Shown here in pieces: positions 16,147-24,332 of a stretch of DNA of 37,205 bases. The translations under genes were made by a program, and so were the position numbers. Numbering within the stretch: the first letter of the stretch is position 1; each line of letters starts with the position of its first letter. The notes beneath the pieces are model-generated. The model searched no databases. It had not been told where the DNA came from and saw nothing but the letters and a program-made list of their open reading frames with translations. The DNA comes from Bacillota bacterium (GTDB taxonomy: Bacteria > Bacillota_A > Clostridia > Tissierellales > Peptoniphilaceae). Where the stretch lies: NCBI GenBank assembly GCA_023418535.1, contig JAEZZN010000064.1:1-37205 (forward strand), given 5' to 3'.

Positions 16147-16680
16147 ATGAGAATTGAACATGTTGGAAAAAATATAACATTAAGAGATAATTTCAAAGAA
16201 GAAGTTGAAAAGAAATTATCAAGACTAGATCGATACTTCGACCAAGATGTTGAAGCGAGAGCAACTTTCTCATCATATGGAAATTTTAAAACAGTAGAAG
16301 TAACTATTTGGCTTAAGAAAGGAACTATATTAAGAGCAGAAGAAACTACAGATGATATGTTATCTTCAGTTGATAGGGTTATAGATTCACTTGATAGACA
16401 AATAAGAAAATATAAGACAAAATTGCAAACTAGAAAAAATGGGGAATCAATAAGATTTGAAGAAGTTCCTCACGATGAAACTACTATCGAAGAAGGCACT
16501 AAAGAAAAAGTAGTTAAATATAAAAAAATAGGTTTGAAACCAATGTTTATAGAAGATGCAATTATGCAGATGAATCTATTAAACCATGATTTCTTTGTAT
16601 ATGAAGATGCTGAGACTTCTAAAATATCAGTTGTTTACAAGAGAAAAGATGGAGATTTTGGTGTAATAGAACAAGAATAA
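16147..16680 (+). CDS. hpf: Long-form ribosome hibernation promoting factor HPF
   Basis: Binds the 30S decoding region and dimerises ribosomes into inactive 100S particles in stationary phase or stress. The 177 residues place it in the long form: an N-terminal beta-alpha-beta-beta-beta-alpha domain (1-100, starting 'MRIEHVGKNITLRDNFKEEVEKKLSRLDRYF') and a C-terminal dimerisation domain (about 118-177, 'VVKYKKIGLKPMFIEDAIMQMNLLNHDFFVYEDAET') followed by a beta strand ending 'VVYKRKDGDFGVIE'. The start is set by GGGAGG at 16134-16139. It directly precedes secA, the same order as in Bacillus (hpf-secA-prfB), but a strong terminator separates them. It therefore probably has its own promoter just after the upstream terminator. 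Confidence 0.95.
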   Translation: MRIEHVGKNITLRDNFKEEVEKKLSRLDRYFDQDVEARATFSSYGNFKTVEVTIWLKKGTILRAEETTDDMLSSVDRVIDSLDRQIRKYKTKLQTRKNGESIRFEEVPHDETTIEEGTKEKVVKYKKIGLKPMFIEDAIMQMNLLNHDFFVYEDAETSKISVVYKRKDGDFGVIEQE

Positions 16681-16715
16681 AATTAATGAATATTAAATAA
16701 ATAGATTGAAAAATA

Positions 16716-16760
16716 AGGCATCAAAAATTGAGAAATAAATCAATTTTTTGATGCCTCTTT
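16716..16760 (+). terminator. Intrinsic terminator after hpf
   Basis: Long stem of about 15-16 bp (AGGCATCAAAAATTGA at 16716-16731 with 16740-16756, one extra T), 8-nt loop, followed by CTCTTTATAA. The U-tract is modest. Confidence 0.75.
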
Positions 16761-16823
16761 ATAATTACAAATAATATATTTGATTCTATAAACATATTAA
16801 TTAAGAATAAATATATCAAAATG

Positions 16824-16852
16824 TTTAATTATAGATATATATGTGGTAAAAT
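16824..16852 (+). promoter_or_regulatory. secA promoter
   Basis: TTTAAT (16824-16829), 17-bp spacer, TAAAAT (16847-16852) preceded by TGG, an extended -10. It lies 43 bp before the secA start. Confidence 0.5.
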
Positions 16853-16895
16853 GGTGATGTATGCAAAGAAATCGAAAAGATAGGAGTTAAGATAT

Positions 16896-19622
16896 ATGGG
16901 CATATTTTCAGGATTATTTAAATCCTTTAGTGAAAAAGAAATAAATAAATTACAGCCGATAGTTGATCAAATTTTAGACTTAGAAGAAGAGTATTCAAAA
17001 CTTAGTGATAAAGAATTACAAAATAAAACTAAAGAGTTTAAAGAAAGAATAAACAATGGAGAAACAGTTGACGATTTACTAGTTGAAGCTTTTGCTACAG
17101 TTAGAGAAGCTTCAAGTAGAGTTTTAGGAATGAAACATTACCCAGTTCAATTAGTAGGGGGTATTATACTTCACCAAGGAAGAATTTCAGAAATGAAAAC
17201 TGGTGAAGGTAAGACACTTGTAGCAACTCTTCCAGCTTATTTAAATGCATTATCAGGAAAGGGTGTGCATGTAGTTACCGTTAACGATTATTTAGCACAA
17301 AGAGATAAGGACTGGATGGGTAAATTATATAAATTCTTAGGACTTTCTGTAGGATGTGTGGTTTATGGACTAACACCTAGAGAAAGACAAGAAGCTTATA
17401 ATTCAGATATTACTTATGGTACAAATAATCAATTTGGATTTGACTATTTAAGAGATAATATGGAGATTTATAAAGAAGATACTGTACAAAGAGGTCTTCA
17501 TTTTGCGATAGTCGACGAAGTTGACTCAATTTTGATTGATGAGGCACGTACTCCACTTATTATTTCGGGTAAAGGGGATGAATCCACTGATTTATACTAC
17601 AAAGCTGACACTTTTGTAAAAGGTCTTATTGGTAGAATATTAGATCCGGAAGAAACTGAAAAGAATAAGCTTGATAATTTATTAGAAGAAAGAAAATTAG
17701 AAACTGTAGATTTTGTAGTAGATGAAAAGAGAAAGTCAGCAACATTGACCGAAGTAGGTACAGAAAAAGCTGAAAAATTCTTTAATCTTGAAAACTTATC
17801 AGACCCTTCAAATATGGAACTTATTCATCATATTAATCAAGCATTAAAAGCTAGAAACACTATGCATCTTGATGTTGACTATGTAGTTAAAGATGGAGAA
17901 ATTCTAATAGTTGATGAGTTTACAGGTCGTATTATGCAAGGTAGAAGATATTCTGATGGTCTTCATCAAGCTTTAGAGGCAAAAGAAGGTGTATCTGTTA
18001 AAAGTGAACAAAAAACACTTGCAACTATTACTTTCCAAAATTACTTTAGAATGTATGACAAATTATCCGGTATGACTGGTACAGCAATGACTGAAAAGGA
18101 CGAATTTGCTGAAATATACAATGTGGATGTAATTGAAGCGCCTACAAATAAACCTGTAATTAGAATTGATGAACATGATAGAGTTTTTGTAAATCAAGAA
18201 GCTAAATATAGAGCTATAGTAGAAGAAATTGAAGAAGTTCATGCGACTGGACAACCAGTACTTGTAGGTACTGTTTCAATAGATAAATCTGAATATCTTT
18301 CAAGTTTATTAAAGAAAAAGAGAATTAAACATGAAGTACTTAATGCTAAACAACACCAAAGAGAAGCTGAAATAGTTGCTCAAGCTGGGGAGTTTGGTAA
18401 GATTACTATTGCTACAAATATGGCAGGTAGAGGTACCGACATTGTTCTAGGTGGTAATCCTGAATATATGGCAAAAACACAAATGAAAAAAGAAGGATTC
18501 GAAGATTATCTAATAGAAGAAGCTGATGGTTTTGCAGAAACTGATGATGAAGAAATAATCAAAGCTAGAGAAACTTTCCAAAGACTTAAAGCAGAATTTA
18601 AGAAAGAAACTGACGAAAATGCTAGAAAGGTTATCGAAGCTGGTGGACTTATGATTATAGGTACTGAAAGACATGAATCTAGACGTATTGATAATCAGTT
18701 AAGAGGTAGAGCTGGTCGTCAAGGTGACCCTGGTAAATCAAGATTTTACGTTTCTTTAGAAGATGATTTAATGAGATTGTTTGGTGGTCAAGCTTTAAAT
18801 AGATTCCAATCATTTTCTGAAGACGAAGCGATTGAATCAGGTATGCTTTCAAAAGTTATTCAAAGAGCTCAAACTAGAGTAGAATCAGATCACTTTGCAA
18901 TGAGAAAAAGAGTATTAGAATATGACAATGTAATGAACAAGCAAAGAGAAGTAATCTATGGTGAAAGAAATTCTGTTCTAAATGGTGAAGATATGAAGCA
19001 AAATATCATGACCATGATAGAAATCTTAATCGATGAAACTGTAGATCAATTTGCAAGTCCACATTTACCAAAAGATTCATGGGAGATTGGTGCGTTACAA
19101 AACTATTTAGCTAGCATTTGTATACCTATTGAATCATGGGAAAATGTAGAAATTACAACACAAGATAATTTGAAAAAAGATCTTATAGAGATTGCGAAAA
19201 ATATATATGATGAAAGAGAAGAAGCAATTGGATCTGAACAAATGAGAGAGCTTGAAAGAATAATTATGCTCCGTGTTGTAGATTCAAAATGGGTTGATCA
19301 CATTGATGCAATGGACCAATTGAAACAAAATATTGGTGCTAGAGCAATCGGTAATGAAGATCCAGTTAGAGCATACACTAATGATGGTTACGAAATGTTC
19401 ATGGAAATGAATCATTCAATTCGTGAGGACACCGTTAGAAATATGTTCCACGTAGTTCCTAAGACTGATATTCAAAGAGAAAAAGTTGCCAAAGTTGAAG
19501 AGACAAAACTTGAAGGTGGTCAAGAAACTCCAACTCAAAGAAAAGTTGATAGAAAAGTTGGTAGAAATGATTTATGTCCATGTGGTTCAGGTAAAAAATA
19601 CAAGAATTGTCATGGAAAATAG
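16896..19622 (+). CDS. secA: Protein translocase ATPase SecA
   Basis: Motor that drives preproteins through SecYEG. 908 residues, full length for a Firmicute. Seen in order: Walker A '[13 protein letters not shown]' in NBD1, the DEAD-type '[21 protein letters not shown]', the preprotein cross-linking domain (about 225-370), '[18 protein letters not shown]', NBD2 with '[15 protein letters not shown]' and '[25 protein letters not shown]', the helical scaffold/wing (about 620-830), and a C-terminal zinc tail '[15 protein letters not shown]' (Cys894, Cys896, Cys905, His906), which binds SecB in proteobacteria and zinc/ribosome elsewhere. TAGGAG at 16881-16886 is the SD, with a longish spacing of 9. 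The gene forms its own unit. prfB, normally next, lies about 5.5 kb downstream here. Confidence 0.98.
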   Translation: MGIFSGLFKSFSEKEINKLQPIVDQILDLEEEYSKLSDKELQNKTKEFKERINNGETVDDLLVEAFATVREASSRVLGMKHYPVQLVGGIILHQGRISEMKTGEGKTLVATLPAYLNALSGKGVHVVTVNDYLAQRDKDWMGKLYKFLGLSVGCVVYGLTPRERQEAYNSDITYGTNNQFGFDYLRDNMEIYKEDTVQRGLHFAIVDEVDSILIDEARTPLIISGKGDESTDLYYKADTFVKGLIGRILDPEETEKNKLDNLLEERKLETVDFVVDEKRKSATLTEVGTEKAEKFFNLENLSDPSNMELIHHINQALKARNTMHLDVDYVVKDGEILIVDEFTGRIMQGRRYSDGLHQALEAKEGVSVKSEQKTLATITFQNYFRMYDKLSGMTGTAMTEKDEFAEIYNVDVIEAPTNKPVIRIDEHDRVFVNQEAKYRAIVEEIEEVHATGQPVLVGTVSIDKSEYLSSLLKKKRIKHEVLNAKQHQREAEIVAQAGEFGKITIATNMAGRGTDIVLGGNPEYMAKTQMKKEGFEDYLIEEADGFAETDDEEIIKARETFQRLKAEFKKETDENARKVIEAGGLMIIGTERHESRRIDNQLRGRAGRQGDPGKSRFYVSLEDDLMRLFGGQALNRFQSFSEDEAIESGMLSKVIQRAQTRVESDHFAMRKRVLEYDNVMNKQREVIYGERNSVLNGEDMKQNIMTMIEILIDETVDQFASPHLPKDSWEIGALQNYLASICIPIESWENVEITTQDNLKKDLIEIAKNIYDEREEAIGSEQMRELERIIMLRVVDSKWVDHIDAMDQLKQNIGARAIGNEDPVRAYTNDGYEMFMEMNHSIREDTVRNMFHVVPKTDIQREKVAKVEETKLEGGQETPTQRKVDRKVGRNDLCPCGSGKKYKNCHGK

Positions 19623-19703
19623 TAGTAGAATTATTTTTTAAAATATATTTAATTATGAAAAATATTTAAATAAATGATATAAAAATATTATTTAATATAA
19701 AAG

Positions 19704-19744
19704 AAGACACAGAAATTGATTATAAATTATTTCTGTGTCTTTTT
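19704..19744 (+). terminator. Intrinsic terminator after secA
   Basis: 13-bp perfect stem (19704-19716 with 19729-19741) built around AGACACAGAAAT, 12-nt loop, T-rich 3' end. Confidence 0.85.
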
Positions 19745-19874
19745 GTGATGAAAATCCCTGAAAGACACAAGTTAAGAGATTTTATAAAATTAAATGTGAT
19801 GGGATATAATGACGAAACGTCAGAAATTACTTATAAAATATCTAAAAATTAATTCAAAAGATACAAATTATATA

Positions 19875-19901
19875 TTGACATTTATCATAAGCTGGTATAA
19901 T
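19875..19901 (+). promoter_or_regulatory. nagE promoter
   Basis: Consensus TTGACA (19875-19880) and TATAAT (19896-19901) with an extended TGG just before the -10. The spacer is short at 15 bp, which may mean activator help or weak basal use. Confidence 0.65.
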
Positions 19902-20014
19902 CTAAAGGTAATGTAGTCGTTTTCATAATTGCTTTTTTATTTTTTTATTTTGGCAATGTGGAACTTCTCAGAGGCTATATAGGATATAGCTAAAAAAATT
20001 ATAGGAGGGAACTA

Positions 20015-21493
20015 ATGAAAAGTTCATTACAAAGATTAGGTAGAGCTCTTATGCAACCAGTTGCGGTTATGCCTTTAGCAGCTCTTTTACTAGGTCTTGG
20101 TTACTTTATAGACCCAACAGATTGGGGTGCTAACAGTGTTGTTGCAGCATTCTTAATAAAAGCTGGTGACGCAATTTTATCTAATTTAGGTATTATTTTT
20201 GCAGTAGGGGTAGCTTTTGGTATGTCAAAAGACTCTCATGGTGCTGCAGCATTATCAGGTTTAGTAGCATTCTTAACAATTCTTATGTTGTTAAAGCCTG
20301 ATACTGTAGCTCTATTAAGAAACTTTGACCCAGAATGGGCAACAGCAGGTAATGTTGATAACTTTGCTTATGAAGGTTACTCAAAAATTAACAACGGAAA
20401 TGCATTTATAGGTATTTTATCTGGTATTTTAGGAGCTACTGCTTACAATAAATTCCATGGTGTAAAATTACCAGATGCACTTGCATTCTTCAGTGGTAGA
20501 AGATTAACACCTATTATGTCATCATTTATGGCTATGGTAGCATCATTAATCTTAATGTTCATCTGGCCAGCAGTTTACCAAGGATTAGTATCATTTGGTC
20601 AAACATTAACAGGTATGGGACCAGTAGGAGCAGGTATTTACGGATTCTTCAATAGATTATTAATTCCAACAGGACTTCACCATGCATTAAACCAAGTATT
20701 CTGGTTTGACTTAGTAGGTATCGATGACATTAACAACTTCTTGAAAAATGCTCAAGACACAATAACAGCTACATATCACCCAGGTATGTATCAAGCTGGA
20801 TTCTTCCCAGTTATGATGTTTGGTTTACCAGCAGCTGCTATAGCAATGTTCTCAGTAGCTAAACCTGAAAGAAAGAGCTATGCTAAATCTGTATTTATCG
20901 CAGCTGCATTAGCATCATTCTTAACAGGGGTTACAGAACCAATTGAATTTGCATTTATGTTTATTGCACCACAATTATACTTAGTACACGCAGTGTTAAC
21001 AGGTATTTCAGTATTCTTAGCAGCTCAATTAGGATGGTATGCAGGATTTGGATTCTCAGCAGGATTTGTTGACATGTTCTTAAGTGCACGAAACCCAATG
21101 GCTGAAAACTGGTATATGCTAATAGTATTAGGTTTAGTATATGCAGTAGTTTACTTCTTACTATTTAGATTTGGTGTTGTTAAATTAAACTTAAAGACTC
21201 CAGGTAGAGAAGAAGTAGTAGCAGGTGAAAATGTAGAATTATCAGCTGACACTAACTTCACAGCTATGGCTAAGAAAATCTTAGAAGGTCTTGGTGGAAA
21301 AGACAATGTTACAAGTTCAACATACTGTGCAACAAGACTTAGATTAACAGTTAAAGATGATAACTTAGTTAAAGAAGAAGTTATTAGACAAACTCAAATA
21401 GCTGGTATAATGAGACCAGGTAAAGGAAATGTTCAAGTTGTAGTTGGACCACAAGTACAATTCGTACACGATGAGTTTGAAAAATTACTATAG
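20015..21493 (+). CDS. nagE: PTS N-acetylglucosamine-type transporter, EIICB
   Basis: Phosphotransferase permease that imports and phosphorylates an amino sugar, most likely GlcNAc. 492 residues. EIIC (about 1-385) starts 'LQRLGRALMQPVAVMPLAALLLGLGYFI' and contains 'LLIPTGLHHALNQVFWFD' and 'GVTEPIEFAFMF', the NagE/NagP-type versions of these motifs. EIIB (about 412-492) carries the phospho-cysteine Cys438 in 'STYCATRLRLTVKD'. No EIIA domain is fused, so EIIA must come from elsewhere. The SD AGGAGGG is ideal. Codon use and vocabulary look highly expressed. A promoter with TTGACA/TATAAT precedes it and a strong terminator follows, so it is monocistronic. Glucose/maltose specificity is possible but less likely from the HHALNQVFWFD region. 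Confidence 0.88.
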   Translation: MKSSLQRLGRALMQPVAVMPLAALLLGLGYFIDPTDWGANSVVAAFLIKAGDAILSNLGIIFAVGVAFGMSKDSHGAAALSGLVAFLTILMLLKPDTVALLRNFDPEWATAGNVDNFAYEGYSKINNGNAFIGILSGILGATAYNKFHGVKLPDALAFFSGRRLTPIMSSFMAMVASLILMFIWPAVYQGLVSFGQTLTGMGPVGAGIYGFFNRLLIPTGLHHALNQVFWFDLVGIDDINNFLKNAQDTITATYHPGMYQAGFFPVMMFGLPAAAIAMFSVAKPERKSYAKSVFIAAALASFLTGVTEPIEFAFMFIAPQLYLVHAVLTGISVFLAAQLGWYAGFGFSAGFVDMFLSARNPMAENWYMLIVLGLVYAVVYFLLFRFGVVKLNLKTPGREEVVAGENVELSADTNFTAMAKKILEGLGGKDNVTSSTYCATRLRLTVKDDNLVKEEVIRQTQIAGIMRPGKGNVQVVVGPQVQFVHDEFEKLL

Positions 21494-21496
21494 AAA

Positions 21497-21526
21497 ATAA
21501 AAAAGAGCGGAAACGCTCTTTTTTAA
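21497..21526 (+). terminator. Intrinsic terminator after nagE
   Basis: 11-bp stem AAAAAAGAGCG/CGCTCTTTTTT closed by a GAAA tetraloop (21510-21513), with T's extending to 21524. A textbook terminator. Confidence 0.93.
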
Positions 21527-21614
21527 TTTTAAAGTTTCTAAGTCAATTATTGGGGGCGGGGCTAACTTCTAAGAGATATTTTAGAACCTTTAAATATATT
21601 ATTTTGATTTTAAA

Positions 21615-21657
21615 TATTTGTTTACAAATTGTACAAATAATAGCATTGTGCTAATAT
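21615..21657 (+). promoter_or_regulatory. Promoter and overlapping palindromic operator for the 21695 gene
   Basis: TTGTAC (21629-21634), 17-bp spacer, TAATAT (21652-21657) with TGC extended -10. An inverted repeat TATTTGT (21615-21621) / ACAAATA (21633-21639) overlaps the -35, suggesting repression by an unidentified regulator. Confidence 0.5.
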
Positions 21658-21694
21658 ATAAATGTAAATTAATAAAATCAATAAAGGAGAACAT

Positions 21695-22597
21695 ATGGCA
21701 AAAAGATTAGTAAGTGCAAATGCATCTGATATTATAAAGATGAATGCAGAAGAGTTAAAAAATAGTATTAAAGCTAGCGAGGGAAGAGTAGTTCTGACAG
21801 AAATAGTTGCTACTAGAGAAGCGTATGAGCCTGGAATTACTGGGGCAGAGATTGCATGTGCTTTCGGATCGAATATGGTTCTACTGAATGGTGTAGATAT
21901 TTTTGCACCAGTTATAGAAGGATTAGGTCAATATGATGATAACAACTTTGTTGAATTATTAAAAAAATATACAGGAAGACCAATTGGTTTAAATCTTGAG
22001 CCAGTGGATACTGAAGCTGATATGCTGGAAGATAGAGTTGTAATATCAAAAGGTAGACAAGCGTCTAAAGAAACTTTTTTAAGAGCAAATGAAGTAGGAT
22101 TAGATTTTGTTTGTTTAACTGGAAATCCAGGTGTTGGAGTTTCAAATGAAGCGGTAATTAATGCAGTAAAAATAGGTAAAGAAAACTTTGACGGTTTAAT
22201 AATTGCTGGTAAAATGCATGGAGCAGGTGTAAATGAACCTGTAATTACTGTAGAAATAGCTAAAGAAATTATAGATGCAGGTGCAGATATTATATTAGTT
22301 CCATCGATAGGATCTGTTCCAGGATTGAGACCTGAACAAGTATATGAAGTTGTAGACTATGCTCATTCAAAAGATATATTAGTTATGTCAGCAATAGGTA
22401 CAAGTCAAGAAACAAGTGATTCTGAAACTATTAAAAGAATGGCCATAGACAACAAGATTGCAGGAGTAGATATACAACATATTGGAGATGCGGGATATCA
22501 TGGTATGTCAATACCTGAAAATATATATGATTTAAGTGTCGCAATCAGAGGTAGAAGACATACAATCACAAGCATGTCAAGATCAATTAATAGATAA
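21695..22597 (+). CDS. Conserved TIM-barrel-like protein of unknown function (DUF7916-type)
   Basis: 300 residues, no signal or membrane segment, so cytoplasmic. I recognise the family from its near-invariant phrases: 'SANASDIIKMNAEELKNSIKASEGR', 'GRPIGLNLEPVD', 'GRQASKETF', 'CLTGNPGVGVSN', 'LIIAGKMHGAGVNEPVI', 'AGADIILVPSIGSVPG', 'VMSAIGTSQE' and 'VDIQHIGDAGYHG'. The alternating beta/alpha pattern with Gly-rich loops suggests a (beta/alpha)8 barrel such as a PEP-mutase- or aldolase-like enzyme. No function is established to my knowledge. The family is often seen beside PTS genes, as here after nagE, but a terminator and its own promoter separate them. An SD AAAGGAG precedes the ATG. A role in sugar-phosphate metabolism is only inference. 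Confidence 0.65.
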   Translation: MAKRLVSANASDIIKMNAEELKNSIKASEGRVVLTEIVATREAYEPGITGAEIACAFGSNMVLLNGVDIFAPVIEGLGQYDDNNFVELLKKYTGRPIGLNLEPVDTEADMLEDRVVISKGRQASKETFLRANEVGLDFVCLTGNPGVGVSNEAVINAVKIGKENFDGLIIAGKMHGAGVNEPVITVEIAKEIIDAGADIILVPSIGSVPGLRPEQVYEVVDYAHSKDILVMSAIGTSQETSDSETIKRMAIDNKIAGVDIQHIGDAGYHGMSIPENIYDLSVAIRGRRHTITSMSRSINR

Positions 22598-22607
22598 AAA
22601 ATAGATG

Positions 22608-22638
22608 ACTAGTGAAATTAATTTCAGTAGTTTTTTTG
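22608..22638 (+). terminator. Intrinsic terminator after the 21695 gene
   Basis: 11-bp stem (22608-22618 with 22621-22631, one mismatch), very short loop, followed by seven T's. Confidence 0.7.
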
Positions 22639-22725
22639 TGAATTTATATAAAGAGAAGTATTAAAAACTTTTGAATTACAATATAGATTTTATTTGATTA
22701 TATAGCTAATAAAATTTAAATTTGT

Positions 22726-22741
22726 TACAATACTTATTGTA
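22726..22741. promoter_or_regulatory. Palindrome upstream of YczE paralogue 2
   Basis: TACAAT-ACTT-ATTGTA, a 6-4-6 perfect inverted repeat 24 bp before the start codon. It may be an operator; no regulator is identified and the promoter elements around it are weak. Confidence 0.3.
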
Positions 22742-22765
22742 TTATGATTTATTTAGGAGCATATA

Positions 22766-23398
22766 ATGAATAAAATTAAACTTTCCCAATTATTAATGCT
22801 GGTGATTTCGATTTCGCTATTATCGATGGCTGTGGCATTAATGATGAGATCAAATATTGGTCTTGGCGCTTGGGATGCGATAATTGCATCGACTGCATTT
22901 GTAACAAAATTAAAAGTTGGATATGCGTCAATAGTTTTAAATGGAACAGCATTTTTACTTCAAATTATTATGCTTGGTAGAAAATTTAAGAAGTCTCAAT
23001 ATTTGCAAATATTAATAATATTACTTTTTGGAACAATAATTAATTTTTTCTATTACAATATTATATTAATTGAATTTGATTTATATATTTCAAGATTTAT
23101 TATGTGGTTAATAGGATCTATACTATCGGCTTTTGCTATAGCTATACTTGTATCATTAGATATTGTAAATATGCCGGCCGAAGGACTTTCAGAAGCTATT
23201 TCAATAAAGACGGGAATATCATTTTTTAAAGTGAGATTTTTCTTAGATATATTGGCTGTCGTATTGAGTTTACTTGTTACATTTGTACTTAAAGGACCAT
23301 TAAATGTTAGGGAAGCTACCATCATAGGTGTTTTTGTATTTAACTTTTTCTTAAAATTATTTGTGAACATTTTAGAACCTAAATTGAAAAATATATAA
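22766..23398 (+). CDS. YczE/YitT-like integral membrane protein (paralogue 2)
   Basis: 210 residues, mostly hydrophobic, with about five to six helices. Colinear with the protein at 6812-7465: 'AVALMMRSNIGLGAWDAI' matches 'GVALMVKPEVGLGPWDAL', 'GYASIVLNGTAFLLQIIMLGRKF' matches its second helix, and 'NVREATIIGVFVFNFFLKLFVNILEP' matches the C-terminus 'QIREGTIVSIIVFNMSIKIFVKLFEP'. The start is set by TAGGAGC 6 nt upstream. It is flanked by terminators on both sides, so monocistronic. The small conserved 'MP-x-E' segment ('NMPAEGLSEAIS') falls in a cytoplasmic or membrane-embedded loop. Substrate unknown. The two copies have diverged clearly, so the duplication is not recent. Confidence 0.8.
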   Translation: MNKIKLSQLLMLVISISLLSMAVALMMRSNIGLGAWDAIIASTAFVTKLKVGYASIVLNGTAFLLQIIMLGRKFKKSQYLQILIILLFGTIINFFYYNIILIEFDLYISRFIMWLIGSILSAFAIAILVSLDIVNMPAEGLSEAISIKTGISFFKVRFFLDILAVVLSLLVTFVLKGPLNVREATIIGVFVFNFFLKLFVNILEPKLKNI

Positions 23399-23407
23399 AA
23401 TATATAA

Positions 23408-23440
23408 AAATAAGTTAGAAAAAAGCTAACTTATTTTTTT
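23408..23440 (+). terminator. Intrinsic terminator after YczE paralogue 2
   Basis: 11-bp perfect stem (23408-23418 with 23426-23436), 7-nt loop, T-tract to 23440. Confidence 0.9.
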
Positions 23441-23475
23441 GTTAAATTGAATTAAAAGATGGTGACAATTTATGA

Positions 23476-23481
23476 TATAAT
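23476..23481 (+). promoter_or_regulatory. -10 box of pgeF operon promoter
   Basis: TATAAT 15 bp before the pgeF start; TTAAAA at 23452-23457 could be a poor -35 with an 18-bp spacer. The leader would be very short. Confidence 0.4.
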
Positions 23482-23495
23482 CTTAAGTTGAGGTA

Positions 23496-24287
23496 ATGAT
23501 GAGAATTTTAGAATATGAAAAAAATAAAATATTTGTAGATGAGAATCAAAGATTATTGAATTTTAAGAATTTTGGTGATGAAAAAATTGTAAATTTATTT
23601 ACTTTAAGACCATATAATTTTAATAAAAGATTGATAAGTATAGATAAAGTAGATGAACAATATAAAAATTTAAGAAACTTTCTAGGATTTGATATTAGAT
23701 TTAAGAATCCCATACAAACTCATACAAATATTGTGAAGATTTTAGATGAAGAAAATTTTAATGATGATTTTATGGATGTGGATGGTCTAATTACCAAATT
23801 AAAGGGAGTTGGGTTAGTTACAAGCTCAGCGGATTGCCAATCAGTAATCTTTTATGATAAAGAAAATGAAGTAATCGCCAATGTCCATAGTGGATGGAAA
23901 GGTACATTAAATAAAATTGTAAAAAATACAATCGAAATTATGATAGATGAATTTGGTACAAAAACTAGTGATTTAGAAGTAGCTATATTTCCGAGTATAT
24001 CAAAAGATTCATTTGAAGTAGATGAAGATGTAAGAGACATGTTTTTAGATAATTTTGAGAATATCGATGAATTGATAGAAACTGGAGATATTAAAGAAGG
24101 TAAGAAAAAGTATTTTATAGATACTATTGGAATTAATGTAAAGATACTTAAAGAATTAGGTGTTAAAGAAGAAAATATTCATTTATCTGAAATTGATTCA
24201 CTAAAAAATAAAGATATTATTCATTCACATAGAGGAGATGGATTAAATTCAGGTAGAAATATTGCGATGATTGCAATGAAATGTTGA
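23496..24287 (+). CDS. pgeF: Multicopper-oxidase-fold purine nucleoside enzyme (YfiH/PgeF/LACC1 family)
   Basis: 263 residues. The family (YfiH, YlmD, LACC1) shows purine nucleoside phosphorylase/adenosine deaminase activity and, in E. coli, removes wrongly built peptidoglycan precursors; older annotations call it polyphenol oxidase. The zinc-binding triad is present: His76 ('QTHTNIVK'), Cys114 ('TSSADCQSVIFYD') and His131 ('ANVHSGWKGT'). The C-terminal 'HSHRGDGLNSGRNIAMIAMK' is the family's closing 'RRD...GR' region. Two ATGs in a row begin the frame; GAGG at 23490-23493 sits very close (2 nt) to the first and 5 nt from the second (23499), so the second may be the real start. It leads a run of genes (pgeF, DUF368, prfB, tex, proS) without terminators between them. 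Confidence 0.88.
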   Translation: MMRILEYEKNKIFVDENQRLLNFKNFGDEKIVNLFTLRPYNFNKRLISIDKVDEQYKNLRNFLGFDIRFKNPIQTHTNIVKILDEENFNDDFMDVDGLITKLKGVGLVTSSADCQSVIFYDKENEVIANVHSGWKGTLNKIVKNTIEIMIDEFGTKTSDLEVAIFPSISKDSFEVDEDVRDMFLDNFENIDELIETGDIKEGKKKYFIDTIGINVKILKELGVKEENIHLSEIDSLKNKDIIHSHRGDGLNSGRNIAMIAMKC

Positions 24288-24332
24288 TAAAATCAATATA
24301 ACATAATAAAATAAATTGGAGAGAAATTAATT

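Larger units (their letters stand above)
19623..20014. other. 392-bp intergenic region secA-nagE: terminator, promoter and structured leader
   Basis: Holds the secA terminator (19704-19744), a short protein-like but unsupported frame (19748-19852), a small palindrome GACG-AAA-CGTC (19811-19821), the nagE promoter (19875-19901), and a ~110-nt leader. In the leader an 18-20-nt T-rich tract (about 19932-19951) is flanked by ATTGC and GCAAT, and a 7-bp hairpin GCTATAT-AGG-ATATAGC (19974-19990) lies just before the SD. I did not recognise a known riboswitch or RAT antiterminator site. Confidence 0.5.

Noticed and set aside
19748..19852. Short frame of 34 codons starting 'MKIPERHKLRDFIKLN' between secA and nagE
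   Set aside because: Protein-like composition but no SD, and the frame continues back through the secA terminator hairpin; no homologue recognised. Left as a possible gene remnant.
19808..19915. 34-codon frame starting ATG 19810 region overlapping the nagE promoter
   Set aside because: No SD and it runs through the TTGACA/TATAAT promoter, so chance is the simpler explanation.
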